Positions 18,805 to 27,361 of a stretch of 64,000 bases of DNA are shown piece by piece; position 1 is the stretch's first letter, and every line of letters begins with the position of its first letter. A program made the position numbers and the translations under genes. The notes below the pieces were generated by a model. That model saw nothing but the letters and a program-made list of their open reading frames with translations. It was not told the origin of the DNA and searched no databases. This DNA is from JACDAN01 sp963827705. GTDB lineage: Bacteria; Actinomycetota; Thermoleophilia; Gaiellales; Gaiellaceae. Location: positions 288,257 to 352,256 of the forward strand of contig CAWHBN010000016.1 of the NCBI GenBank assembly GCA_963827705.1, in the 5' to 3' direction.

Positions 18805-19746
18805 GTGGCCGGCGAGACACACGAGTTCCCAGCGGATCGCGTGCACTTCAGCTGGGACGCGGGCAACGAGCCGGTCCTGACGGTCGCGAGCGGCGACACC
18901 GTCGTGATGCACACCCGGGACGTCAGCGACAACCAGATCACGCCCGAGTCGACGGCCGACGCGATTGCCGAGCTCGACTGGGACCGGGTCTACCCGCTCG
19001 CGGGCCCGATCGCGGTCGAGGGCGCCGAGCCGGGCCACACGCTCGCCGTCGAGATCGTCGACCTACAGACGCAGGGCTGGGGGTGGACGGCGATCCTGCC
19101 GGGGTTCGGGCTACTGGCAGACGACTTCCCGGACGCCTACCTCAAGATCTTCGATCTCACGACCGGCGATGCCACGCATCTGCGCGACGACATCGCGATC
19201 CCGGTCGCACCGTTCCTGGGGACCATGGGTGTCTGCCCGGCGGGCGCGAGCCAGCAGGCCGTGATGCCGCCCGGACCGTTCGGCGGGAACATGGACACGC
19301 GACAGCTCGTCCGTGGGACGACGCTCTTCCTCCCGGTGCAGGTCGAGGGCGCGTTCTTCAGTTGCGGCGATGCGCACGCCGCCCAGGGAGACGGCGAGGT
19401 CTGCGTCACCGGCATCGAGTCGCCGATGTACGCCGAGCTCCGGCTCACACTGCACGAGAACCGCACGATCCCGGCACCGCAGTACCGGACCGCGCCCGGC
19501 CCCTTGACCCCTCCAGTGGACAACGGCGCGTTCTACGGCACGACGGGGATCGGCCCGGACCTCTACGTCGGCGCGCAGGAGGCCGTCCGCGCGATGATCG
19601 ACTACCTCGTGGAGACCTACGACCTCGGCCGCGAGGACGCCTACGTGCTCTCGAGCCTCGCCGTCGACCTGAAGATCTCCGAAATCGTCGATGCGGGCCA
19701 GTACGTGGTCAGCGCGGTGCTTCCGCTCGCGATCTTCCGCGAGTAG
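18805..19746 (+). CDS. Acetamidase/formamidase family protein
   Basis: A 313-residue member of the FmdA/AmdA family, cytosolic hydrolases that release ammonia from short amides. Conserved features include GPIAVEGAEPGHTLAVEI, the Gly/Pro-rich MPPGPFGGNMDTRQL motif and the acidic metal/substrate region FFSCGDAHAAQGDGEVC. The last contains the GD.HA.QGDGE signature, so the catalytic core looks intact. The actual amide is not predictable. It is convergent with azlCD and has its own leaderless promoter. Confidence 0.9.
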   Translation: MAGETHEFPADRVHFSWDAGNEPVLTVASGDTVVMHTRDVSDNQITPESTADAIAELDWDRVYPLAGPIAVEGAEPGHTLAVEIVDLQTQGWGWTAILPGFGLLADDFPDAYLKIFDLTTGDATHLRDDIAIPVAPFLGTMGVCPAGASQQAVMPPGPFGGNMDTRQLVRGTTLFLPVQVEGAFFSCGDAHAAQGDGEVCVTGIESPMYAELRLTLHENRTIPAPQYRTAPGPLTPPVDNGAFYGTTGIGPDLYVGAQEAVRAMIDYLVETYDLGREDAYVLSSLAVDLKISEIVDAGQYVVSAVLPLAIFRE

Positions 19747-19752
19747 CGCCGG

Positions 19753-20058
19753 TCAGAGCGCTCGCAGAAGCGCCGCGGTGAGCGCGCCGAGCGCGATCGC
19801 CGCGAGCATCGGGACCCTGAGGAGAAAGGCTCCGCCCGCGACCGCCACCCCGGCCGCCTGGGCGTCGACGCGAAGGCTGCTCCCGTCGCTGAACGTTCCG
19901 ACGACGACGAGGGCCATGAGCAGCGCCGGCCCGAGCAGCGCAATGACGGAGATGACGGGTCTTGGAAGCTCGCGGCCGCCCAGCAGCACGGGCCCGGCTG
20001 CCTTGATCGCGAAGTTCGCGACGGCGACCACGAGAATCGACGTCCAGACGGCGGTCAC
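19753..20058 (-). CDS. azlD: AzlD-type branched-chain amino-acid exporter subunit
   Basis: A 101-residue hydrophobic protein with about four membrane helices and the AzlD-type AGPVLLGGRELP motif near residues 20-31. AzlD pairs with AzlC to export branched-chain amino acids or analogues. It overlaps the end of azlC by 4 bases, so the two are coupled. Assignment rests on size, hydropathy, motif and adjacency. Confidence 0.88.
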   Translation of the reverse strand: MTAVWTSILVVAVANFAIKAAGPVLLGGRELPRPVISVIALLGPALLMALVVVGTFSDGSSLRVDAQAAGVAVAGGAFLLRVPMLAAIALGALTAALLRAL

Positions 20059-20726
20059 GCCGGGCGTCTCCGCAGGCCGAGCAGCGCCCCGGCGCAGGCC
20101 GCGATGATCGGGATCCCGGGCGGCGACACGGGAATGAGCGCGAGAGCGATCCCGGCGGCGATCAGCGCGGCGGCGACGAAGTCCGCCCCTCGTCGAAGCT
20201 CGTCAATGAGCAGGAACAGGAAGAACGCCGGGAACACGACGTCGAGGCCGATCGCCTCCGGATCGGTGAGGACGTTGCCCGCGAACACGCCGACCACGGT
20301 GCCTGCCACCCACGCGACGTACTGAGGCAGCGTCGCGCCCATGAGGAGCTCGCGGTCGAACCGCCCTTCTCCCTGATTCGCGAGCGCCCACGACGCATCC
20401 ACGGTGGTCTGCGCCTCCAGGGCACGGCGGAGTGGCCCGCCGTGGAAGATCGAGGCGACGGCCACGCCCATGACGGCGAAGCGCGCGTTGACGAGGATGG
20501 CCGCCACGATCGCCGCAAACGCCGTGCCGCCGGCCTCCAACACCTCCGCGAGCGCGAACTGCGCCGACCCCGAGAACACCACCACCGACGAGACGATGGG
20601 CGCGACGACGCCCCAGCCGAGGTCCCGCGCCAGCACGCCGAAGGACAGGGCGATCACGAAGACCGCAGGCGCGATTGACGTACCGGCGCGAAGTCCGGCC
20701 CTGAAGCTGTCCGGCCGGTGGCTCAA
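20055..20726 (-). CDS. azlC: AzlC-type branched-chain amino-acid exporter subunit
   Basis: A 223-residue inner-membrane protein of the LIV-E family. The N-terminus carries GLRAGTSIAPAVFVIALSFG and the family motif VVFSGSAQFALAEVL near residues 48-62. It probably starts at TTG 20726, five bases after the peptidase gene's stop at 20732, and so may be transcribed together with the two peptidases upstream. This suggests export of branched-chain amino acids released from peptides, which is an inference. Confidence 0.9.
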   Translation of the reverse strand: MSHRPDSFRAGLRAGTSIAPAVFVIALSFGVLARDLGWGVVAPIVSSVVVFSGSAQFALAEVLEAGGTAFAAIVAAILVNARFAVMGVAVASIFHGGPLRRALEAQTTVDASWALANQGEGRFDRELLMGATLPQYVAWVAGTVVGVFAGNVLTDPEAIGLDVVFPAFFLFLLIDELRRGADFVAAALIAAGIALALIPVSPPGIPIIAACAGALLGLRRRPA

Positions 20727-20731
20727 TGGGG

Positions 20732-22417
20732 CTACTCGAGCGTCAGCTCACGCCGGACGATCCCGGCCCGCTGGTGGCGCGCCTCGACCTGCACCACCGA
20801 CCCTGCCGGCGCCTCGACGACCCATTCCGCCTTTGCGCGGTCGCTCGTCGCATCGTCCGACGCCCACCAGAGCAGCGACCGCCGGTGCACCCGCCCGTCG
20901 AGCTGTCCCAGCTCCACCTTCTTCTCTCCCCCGTGGAGCCGCGCGCCTTCCGGCAGCGTGAGCTCCGCCTCCAGCGGCCGCACGGCCTTCCGCTCGACCG
21001 CCTTGTCGGACACCGACGTCGGCAGCCAGCCGGTGTTGTGCACGACGAGCCGGACGAGCCACGACCCCTCTCCCAGCTCCTCGGCGACCAGCGACTGGAT
21101 CTCCAAGCGGGGAGACACGAGCAGGTGCCAGATCGCGAGCTCCGAGTGTGGCGCGATCTCGCGCTCGAGGAACTGCGGCGGGACGTTCGCCCACGCGTAC
21201 ATCAGGTCCCAGCCGCCGAGCTCGACCTCGCCCAGCTGGTCGTGGTCGAACGCGTACCAGTCGACGTAGCCCTTCCCGTCCAGCTGCTCGTCGCTCCAGC
21301 GGATCAGCTTCAGATCGTCCTCGGGCGGGTGGTCGCGCATCCACTCGATGTACTGGTAGCCCTCGATCCCGGCCTCGCGCTGCGGGCTCCAGAACTCCGT
21401 CGTCCAGGAGTAGATCCCGAGGTGGTCGTACAGCCAGTCGTTCGCTCCGCCCTTGACCGTCTGCTTCGGGTCGTACTTGAAGTCGTGGAAGATCGAGACC
21501 GCCGGATACCCGGTGATCTCCGTCGCCTTCTCGCCGAGCAGCTTGTACGTCCTCAGGTCGTTCGTCGGGTAGTGCTCGTCGGGGTAGCTCGAGTACGGAC
21601 GGAGGTGGACACCGCTGAAGGTGTGGTACGCGAGATGCGCCGTGATGTTCGGCCGCTCGACGATCGCCTGGACCATCGCGCGGATCTCCGGCTCCGACGT
21701 CGGGTAGGGGCCGGCGCCGCGCTGCTCTGCCTCGACGGCCCACTCCATCGGAAAATTGCGGTTCAGGTCGAGGCCCTCGAGCGGCGGCGCGATCTTGATG
21801 GTCACGCCGTCGTAGTTCCGGATTCGCCCCTCCCAGAGCATCCGGAAGTACTCGCCGCCATCCTCGTCCGGGTCTCGCCTGACCATCAGCCGCGGCTCCT
21901 CCGGATGCGCCTTCCAGGAGCCGTTCGAATCGCGGATCCGCATCATCAGGATCCGACCGTCGCCGTCGAGGTCCTCCTCGTAGAGCCCGTCGAGCTCCTC
22001 GACGAGCGGCCACGGACGGGTGCTCGACCGGATGAATCGCGGCCGCTCCGCGAGCGCCAGCTCGGCCCCGTCGGGGTTCAGCCGCGGGACGACGTAGAAC
22101 GCGCGGGTGTCCAGCACTCGAGTGACCCGCTCGTCGCTGCCGTACTCCGAGAGCAGCCGGTTGATCAGATGGAGCGCCGCGGTCGCGCCGGTCACCTCGA
22201 CGGCGTGGATGTTGGCCTCGATCAGGAGTGCGGGCTTCTCGAGCGCCGGCCCGGTCTCGGTGTTCGTGATCGTGGCCAGCCAGATGTCCCGGCCCTCATG
22301 GCTCTTGCCGATCGACTCGAGGGCATGGAGCTCGGGCCGCTCGTCGGCCCAGCCCTGGAGGATCGCCGTTAGCTCGTCGTACCCGTAGAACCGGTCGAAG
22401 GCCGGTTCAGGCGCCAA
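20732..22417 (-). CDS. M14-family zinc carboxypeptidase
   Basis: A 561-residue metallocarboxypeptidase. The zinc motif H-X-X-E is His71 and Glu74 in LIEANIHAVEVTG; the third ligand is in HLAYHTFSG near residue 260; and the catalytic Glu fits TTEFWSPQ near residue 345. A C-terminal domain of about 150 residues, rich in beta-type sequence, follows. No signal peptide is evident, so it is probably cytosolic. It overlaps the upstream metallopeptidase gene by 11 bases and precedes azlCD, hinting at a peptide-degradation/export unit. Confidence 0.88.
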   Translation of the reverse strand: MAPEPAFDRFYGYDELTAILQGWADERPELHALESIGKSHEGRDIWLATITNTETGPALEKPALLIEANIHAVEVTGATAALHLINRLLSEYGSDERVTRVLDTRAFYVVPRLNPDGAELALAERPRFIRSSTRPWPLVEELDGLYEEDLDGDGRILMMRIRDSNGSWKAHPEEPRLMVRRDPDEDGGEYFRMLWEGRIRNYDGVTIKIAPPLEGLDLNRNFPMEWAVEAEQRGAGPYPTSEPEIRAMVQAIVERPNITAHLAYHTFSGVHLRPYSSYPDEHYPTNDLRTYKLLGEKATEITGYPAVSIFHDFKYDPKQTVKGGANDWLYDHLGIYSWTTEFWSPQREAGIEGYQYIEWMRDHPPEDDLKLIRWSDEQLDGKGYVDWYAFDHDQLGEVELGGWDLMYAWANVPPQFLEREIAPHSELAIWHLLVSPRLEIQSLVAEELGEGSWLVRLVVHNTGWLPTSVSDKAVERKAVRPLEAELTLPEGARLHGGEKKVELGQLDGRVHRRSLLWWASDDATSDRAKAEWVVEAPAGSVVQVEARHQRAGIVRRELTLE

Positions 22418-23915
22418 GTTCGTGCAAGAGCGGCTGGGTGTCGTGAGGATCGAAGCCGAGGCGGCCGGCGATGTCCTCGCTGGAGGGGCGCGTCCCTTCC
22501 GCGAAGAGCGAGCGCAGGTGGTCGCCCGTCGCCCGGTTGCGCCACCAGTCCTCGCCGACTTCCTTCGTCAGCCACTGCCGCAATTGCGCACACCGGATCC
22601 AGGCCCGGAGGTAGTCCGCGGAGTAGAAGCCCGCGTCCATGTCTGCCAGGTACGCATCGGGCCGGTACGAGACGCCGCTCGCGGCCGTCAGAAGCTCGTG
22701 GTACCGCGCGGGGCCCGCCGCCCCGTTGTCGAACCCACCCCAGAACTCGAGCTCGAACTGGAGCTTTGCGGTGTAGCGCCGGTAGAGGAGCGCCTCGAGG
22801 AAGGTCGTCGCCTCGGCGTTCTCCTTCGCCTCCTCCTCCGAGAGCCCGAAGTGCTCGACGTGCCAGGCCGGCTCGCGCGAGATGGCCTCGAAGATGTACG
22901 AGTAGATCTCGGTCAGCGCGTGGTCGCGCGAGAGGTTCCGGAAGGTGTACGGCAGCTCCGGGTCGCAGTTGCCGTAGTGGAGCGCGTGGCCGGCCTCGTG
23001 GAGGAATGCCTGGTAGTCGTGCAGTCCGCCCTGCGCCCGAGTGATCAGATGGACGACCTTGGGCGGGTCGGCGGCGATCACGCACGCCCGGGGCGACTTC
23101 TGCGGCCGATCGTCGAGATCCATCCGGATGTTCGGCTCCTCGTCCATGTTGAAGCCGAGGTGCCGGAGCGTCTCCAGACAGACCTCCGTGGCGCGCTCCT
23201 TCGTGTAGGTCGACTCGAGCGGCGAGAGCCGGCGGAGCCAGGCGACGTGGTAGGAGGACGGAACCTCGGGCCGGCCGTCGCCGAGGAGCTTGTCGAACCA
23301 CTTCCCGGTCAGCCGGCCGTAGACCTCGTCCGCAGCGCGGCTCGCGTCGGTCAGCACCTGCGAGAGCTCGCGGAGCGAGATGCCCTTCTCCTCCTCGTTC
23401 CGCGCCACGGCGTCCTTCTCGCCGGAGAGCTCCGCGTCGAGCTCCTCGCGCGCCTGAAGCATCTCCATCCGCTGGTCGTTGAATCCCGCGGAGGCGTCGC
23501 CGTGGAGCTCGCCGAGCTCCTCGCGTTCCTGGAAGTCGTGCAGGACTGCGAGCTGCGCCTGGGCCGAACGAAGCGGCAGCTCCTCTCCGCGGTACGTGAC
23601 CCGTGCGGCGAGGATCGCATTCTCCAGCTCGTCCTCGCGGGCGCTCAGCTCGACTTCGACGAGGCCGGATTCACACGTCTTGCGAAGCCGGTAGAGGCGC
23701 TCGCGCTCGTCAGGGCTCGCGCCGGACTCCGCCTCGTGCAGCGCGTCCAGCTGCTCGCGCGTGAACAGTTCCCGGTAGCGAGCCACGATCTCTGCGCGCT
23801 CGGAGACCTCCTTCTCGCCCACACGAACGGCGCGACCTTCCTCGGCGCGTTCGAAGAGGTATCTCTGGAGCTCCGCCTCGAACTCGGCAGGCGTCCTGAC
23901 AGCGGTGACGCTCAT
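22407..23915 (-). CDS. Gluzincin metallopeptidase, M3-like
   Basis: A 502-residue protein with the zinc signature HEAGH at 306-310 (FLHEAGHALHYGN) and a downstream TEIYSYIFE acidic helix that supplies the third ligand, as in oligopeptidases of the M3 clan. The N-terminal half is mainly helical and charged with coiled-coil character (about 10-200). No signal peptide. It is cotranscribed with the M14 carboxypeptidase. It is shorter than classic PepF (about 600), so the exact family is uncertain. Confidence 0.8.
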   Translation of the reverse strand: MSVTAVRTPAEFEAELQRYLFERAEEGRAVRVGEKEVSERAEIVARYRELFTREQLDALHEAESGASPDERERLYRLRKTCESGLVEVELSAREDELENAILAARVTYRGEELPLRSAQAQLAVLHDFQEREELGELHGDASAGFNDQRMEMLQAREELDAELSGEKDAVARNEEEKGISLRELSQVLTDASRAADEVYGRLTGKWFDKLLGDGRPEVPSSYHVAWLRRLSPLESTYTKERATEVCLETLRHLGFNMDEEPNIRMDLDDRPQKSPRACVIAADPPKVVHLITRAQGGLHDYQAFLHEAGHALHYGNCDPELPYTFRNLSRDHALTEIYSYIFEAISREPAWHVEHFGLSEEEAKENAEATTFLEALLYRRYTAKLQFELEFWGGFDNGAAGPARYHELLTAASGVSYRPDAYLADMDAGFYSADYLRAWIRCAQLRQWLTKEVGEDWWRNRATGDHLRSLFAEGTRPSSEDIAGRLGFDPHDTQPLLHELGA

Positions 23916-23929
23916 ATCGGGTGGGGAAT

Positions 23930-24295
23930 CTACCCGAGCGAGGAGCCCTCGCGACCGACCAGGTCGCGGACGGTGTCGCTGAGCTCGTCGATCGAGAACG
24001 GCTTGCCGATCACCGTCGCACCGTCGGGCAGATGGACGCCCGGACTGCCCGTCAGCAGGGCGACTGCAGGCCCCTCCTGGCCGATCGCCGGCAAAAGCAT
24101 GAGGCCGTCGTCGTTTCCGAGGTGCACGTCGAGAAGGACGGCGTCGATGCTCTCCACGTCGAGCGCGGCTCGTGCACTCTGGACGCTCTCGGCCTCGACG
24201 ACCTTGTATCCCTCGAGCTCCAGATTGACCCGGCAGAGGAGCCTGAGCGAGGGATCGTCGTCAACGACCAGGACAGTCGCCGGTTCCTCTCCCAT
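23930..24295 (-). CDS. Single-domain response regulator
   Basis: A 121-residue stand-alone receiver. The acidic pocket VVDDD is at about 9-13, the phosphoacceptor Asp is in AVLLDVHLGNDDG near residue 56, and the Lys is in GKPF near residue 97, so all catalytic residues are present. There is no output domain. It could act as a phosphate relay or through protein binding. A TACACT box sits eight bases before the ATG. No kinase gene is in the neighbourhood. Confidence 0.9.
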   Translation of the reverse strand: MGEEPATVLVVDDDPSLRLLCRVNLELEGYKVVEAESVQSARAALDVESIDAVLLDVHLGNDDGLMLLPAIGQEGPAVALLTGSPGVHLPDGATVIGKPFSIDELSDTVRDLVGREGSSLG

Positions 24296-24494
24296 CGGGC
24301 TCGAGTGTATCGACCGCCTTGCCGTATCTCCCCGCCCCGTTCGGTCGTTTCCCCTTTTGAAGTGGGAAATCAGATCCGCTCAGAGCCGATGCTCGCACGG
24401 GAGCGGCCGTGGAACGAGCTCCCCCGCCCGACCGCCAGCTTCAGGCGGCGCTCCTGGCTGCACTTCCAGCGCGCGCTGGACCCGCTGGCCCCAC
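24296..24494. other. Intergenic region, no gene seen
   Basis: 199 bp between the response regulator start and the gltX stop. It contains a six-base inverted repeat TTTCCC...GGGAAA (24348-24369) with a ten-base loop and no T-tract. No start codon with a credible ribosome site opens a protein-like frame here. Confidence 0.5.
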
Positions 24495-25764
24495 CTAAGC
24501 CGCTGCGCCACGGACAGTCGCGAGACGCCTGAGCGTCTCGTCGCGGCCGAGCAGCTCCAGGCTCTCGAAGAGCCCGGGTGAGACCTTTGACCCGGTGACT
24601 GCGATCCGGATCGGCTGAAACGCCTCGCGCGGCTTCAACTCCAGGCGTTCGGCCAGCGATCGGAGCTCCCGCTCGATCGGCTCGGCCTCGAAGGGCTCGA
24701 CACCGGCAAGGGTCTGCTCGGCCTGCTCGAGCACCGGGCCGGCGCCGTCGAGCGGAACCGCAGGGCTGACCTCCTCGAAGAAGAACCGCGTGTAGTCGGG
24801 GAACTGGTCGAGCTTCTCGATCTTCTCCTGGACGAGCGGCGCCGCTCGGCGCACGAGCTCCTCGTCCCAGTCGAGGCCCGCGTCGCGGACGTACTCGACC
24901 ACACGATCGGCGTACTCCTCCGGCGAGAGCTCGCGGAGATGAACGCCGTTCAGCCACGAGAGCTTCTGGAAGTCGAAGACGGCCGGGCTCGGCGTGACCG
25001 TCGTCAGGTCGAAGAGCTCGAGCAGCTCCTCGCGCGTGAAGACCTCCTTCTGGTCGTCGTATGCCCACCCGAGCCGGGCGAGGAAGTTGACGAGCGCCTC
25101 GGGGATGTAGCCCTGGCGGCGGAAGTCGTCCACGGACTGCGCGCCGTGCCGCTTCGAGAGCTTCTTGCCGTCGTCGCCGAGCACGTCGGGGACATGGGCA
25201 TAGACCGGCGGCTCCGCGCCGAGCGCGCGCAGGATCAGGAGCTGCTTGGGCGTATTCGAGATGTGATCCTGGCCGCGGATCACGTGCGTGATCCCGTCGA
25301 GCATGTCGTCGACCGGGTTGGCGAAGTTGTAGGTCGGCCGGCCGTCGCCCCGCAGGATCACGAGATCCTCGATGCTCTCGTTCGGCACCTCGACCCGGCC
25401 GCGGACGACGTCGTCCCAGGCGGTCGACGCCCTCGTCGGGCATCCGGAAGCGGATCGCGCCCTCGTCCTCGTAGGCCTTCGTCTCGTCTACGAGTTGCCG
25501 GGCAAGCCGCTGCGCGTCCTCCATTCGGTCGAGCTGGAAGCGGACCGGGCCGTCCCAGTCGATCCCGAGCCACTCGAGCGATCGCTGGATCTGCTCGGTC
25601 GCCGCGTCCACTTCGCGGCTCGTATCCGTGTTCTCGATCCGGAGGAGCACTTCGCCGCCCTTCGGCCGCGCGAACAGCCAGTTGAAGAGGAAGGTGCGGA
25701 CGCTCCCGATGTGGAGGAGCCCCGTCGGGCTCGGAGCCATGCGGACTCGGACAGGCGGGTTCAC
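24495..25764 (-). CDS. gltX: Glutamyl-tRNA synthetase, interrupted by a one-base frameshift
   Basis: Charges tRNA-Glu (and possibly tRNA-Gln). The N-terminal frame has MAPSPTGLLHIGSVRT with the HIGH-type motif at about 17-20. The second frame has TYNFANPVDD, HVIRGQDHISNTPKQ and the KLSKR loop in DGKKLSKRHGA. The switch lies at about 25418-25428; removing one base joins ...DEGVD to WDDVVRGRVEVPNE without loss. At 422 residues the joined protein is shorter than usual (about 470-490): the connective peptide goes straight from KAYEDEGAIRFR, lacking about 45 residues. GTG start, leaderless, divergent from nfo. Confidence 0.88.
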
Positions 25765-25781
25765 GTCACTATCGTAGGCGC
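25765..25781. promoter_or_regulatory. Bidirectional -10 promoter between gltX and nfo
   Basis: The 17-bp gap reads N5-TATCGTA-N5. TATCGT on the plus strand is six bases before the nfo GTG; TACGAT on the minus strand is six bases before the gltX GTG. Layout is identical to 5124-5140. Plus-strand TCGGAC at 25747-25752, inside gltX, is a possible -35 at 17-base spacing. Confidence 0.6.
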
Positions 25782-26663
25782 GTGCTCTTCGGCGGCCATG
25801 TCGGCGGCAGCGTGAAGGCCGCGCCGGAGCGCGCGGAGGCAATCGGCGCCGACGCGCTCCAACTCTTCGTCCAGAGCCCGCGGGCGTGGCGCTTCCCGAA
25901 TCACGACCCGGAGGTGCTCGGGTCCTTCGAGGAACGCGCGCGGACCGCCGGAATGGAGGCGTGGATCGTCCATGCGATCTACCTCTGCAACTTCGGGAGC
26001 CCCGACGAGGAGATCTACGGCAAGTCGGTCTCGACCCTTCGTTCGACGGTGGACACGGCCTGCGCGATCGGTGCCGACGGTGTCGTCTTCCACGTCGGAT
26101 CGCATCTCGGCTCCGGATTCGAGGCCGGCCTGGATCGGGCGGCGCCGGCGATCGAGCAGGTCCTGGAGCGATGCTCGGACACCACATGGCTTCTGATCGA
26201 GAACTCTGCCGGGACCGGCGGAACGATGGGCCGGTCGATCGAGGAGATCGCGCAGCTGATCGACCGGCTGCACGGGCACCCGCGCCTAGGCGTTTGCCTC
26301 GATTCCTGCCACCTGTGGGCCTCCGGTGTCGATGTGACCGACGCCGCGGCTTTCGATGCGCTCCTCGACGAGTTCGACGGGCTGATCGGGCTTGATCGGC
26401 TTCGGGCACTCCACGTCAACGACTCGGTCACGCCGCTCGGCTCGAACCGCGATCGTCACGCGAACCTCGGAGAGGGCGTCATCGGCGACGGTCTCGCGAC
26501 ATTTCTGGGAAACAAGCGGCTGCAGGACCTTCCGGCGATCGTGGAGACCGAGGGCCAGAAGGGCAAGGGCGCCGACGAGCACGAGATCAAGAAGCTGCGG
26601 GAGCTGCACGCCGCCGGATCTCGCCCGCGACGTGGTCGGCGTAAGGCCGGACGCGCGGCCTGA
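25782..26663 (+). CDS. nfo: Endonuclease IV (AP endonuclease family 2)
   Basis: Cleaves 5' of abasic sites in base-excision repair; a TIM-barrel enzyme with three metal ions. The 293 residues include FGGHVGGSVKAAPERAEAIG at the N-terminus, ALQLFVQSPRAW, VFHVGSHLGSG (metal His), LLIENSAGTGGTMG and GVCLDSCHLWASGVD with the metal-binding Asp and His. The basic C-terminal tail (about 275-293) overlaps the convergent nucleotidyltransferase gene. Start is a GTG six bases after TATCGT, probably leaderless. Confidence 0.93.
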   Translation: MLFGGHVGGSVKAAPERAEAIGADALQLFVQSPRAWRFPNHDPEVLGSFEERARTAGMEAWIVHAIYLCNFGSPDEEIYGKSVSTLRSTVDTACAIGADGVVFHVGSHLGSGFEAGLDRAAPAIEQVLERCSDTTWLLIENSAGTGGTMGRSIEEIAQLIDRLHGHPRLGVCLDSCHLWASGVDVTDAAAFDALLDEFDGLIGLDRLRALHVNDSVTPLGSNRDRHANLGEGVIGDGLATFLGNKRLQDLPAIVETEGQKGKGADEHEIKKLRELHAAGSRPRRGRRKAGRAA

Positions 26664-27306
26664 GGTCGTCCCAGCGCTCGTCCTCCTCGCCGAGATAGAT
26701 AGCGCGCGCCCGCATGAGCACCTCACGGTGCTCCTCGGGGAGGCGCTCGAGCGCCCAGTCCGCGGCGCGGTCCTTGGGGCCGATCTCGCCGGTCTCGACT
26801 GTGAGCCAGATCCGCGCGAGCGTCAGCACGGAGTTGCGCGTGTCGTCCACGAGGCCGGGGATCACCTCGTCCGCGCCGTACAGCATCGCGCGGGTGAGAT
26901 CCTCGGGCGGCACGGGATCGAGCAGCTCGGACGCCGGAGGCCCGAACAACGGGCGGCTCGCCTGGAGCACCATCGTGAGCAGCATCGCGACATCGGGATT
27001 CGTCGTGGCCGCCAACGGCTCGTCCTCGCCCCGTTCGAGCGCCGCCCGGTGCCACTCGCCAAACTGGAGGTCGAAACGCGGCGGGTACCGCCAAGGCTCG
27101 ACGTCGGGCTCGGCCACGACAGTCACTTCCACAGGCCTCGGTCCCTGACCCGAGACTGCCAGCAGGCCCTCCGCGAGCCGCCGCTTCTCCTCGATCGTCG
27201 CCGCGCGCCGGGTGAGGACGAGGACGTCGAGGTCACTCCTCGGCCGCAGCCCGCCCGTGAGCGCCGATCCGTAGAGGTACGCGCCGAGGACGTCGGTGCC
27301 GAGCAC
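26587..27306 (-). CDS. Aminoglycoside-nucleotidyltransferase-like protein
   Basis: Nucleotidyltransferase of the ANT(3'')/ANT(9) type. The domain core GAYLYGSALTGGLRPRSDLD holds the GS...D-X-D metal motif, and the C-terminal DUF4111-type helical domain includes LARIWLTVETGEIGPKDRAA. The reported start is GTG 27306, but family-like sequence (DPEQLEQVVDLIRDV) continues about 18 residues upstream without an ATG, GTG or TTG, so the start may be CTG or the 5' end may be altered. Resistance to aminoglycosides is possible but unproven. The 3' end overlaps nfo by 77 bases. Confidence 0.75.
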   Translation of the reverse strand: MLGTDVLGAYLYGSALTGGLRPRSDLDVLVLTRRAATIEEKRRLAEGLLAVSGQGPRPVEVTVVAEPDVEPWRYPPRFDLQFGEWHRAALERGEDEPLAATTNPDVAMLLTMVLQASRPLFGPPASELLDPVPPEDLTRAMLYGADEVIPGLVDDTRNSVLTLARIWLTVETGEIGPKDRAADWALERLPEEHREVLMRARAIYLGEEDERWDDLRPRVRPYADHVAGEIRRRAAPAAS

Positions 27307-27361
27307 GTCACGGATCAGGTCGACGACCTGTTCGAGCTGTTCCGGGTCGGGTTGCGAGGGC

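Noticed and set aside
24370..24494. Minus-strand frame downstream of gltX ending at 24370
   Set aside because: It is the other frame of the frameshifted gltX running on past the true stop; the sequence has no recognisable domain.
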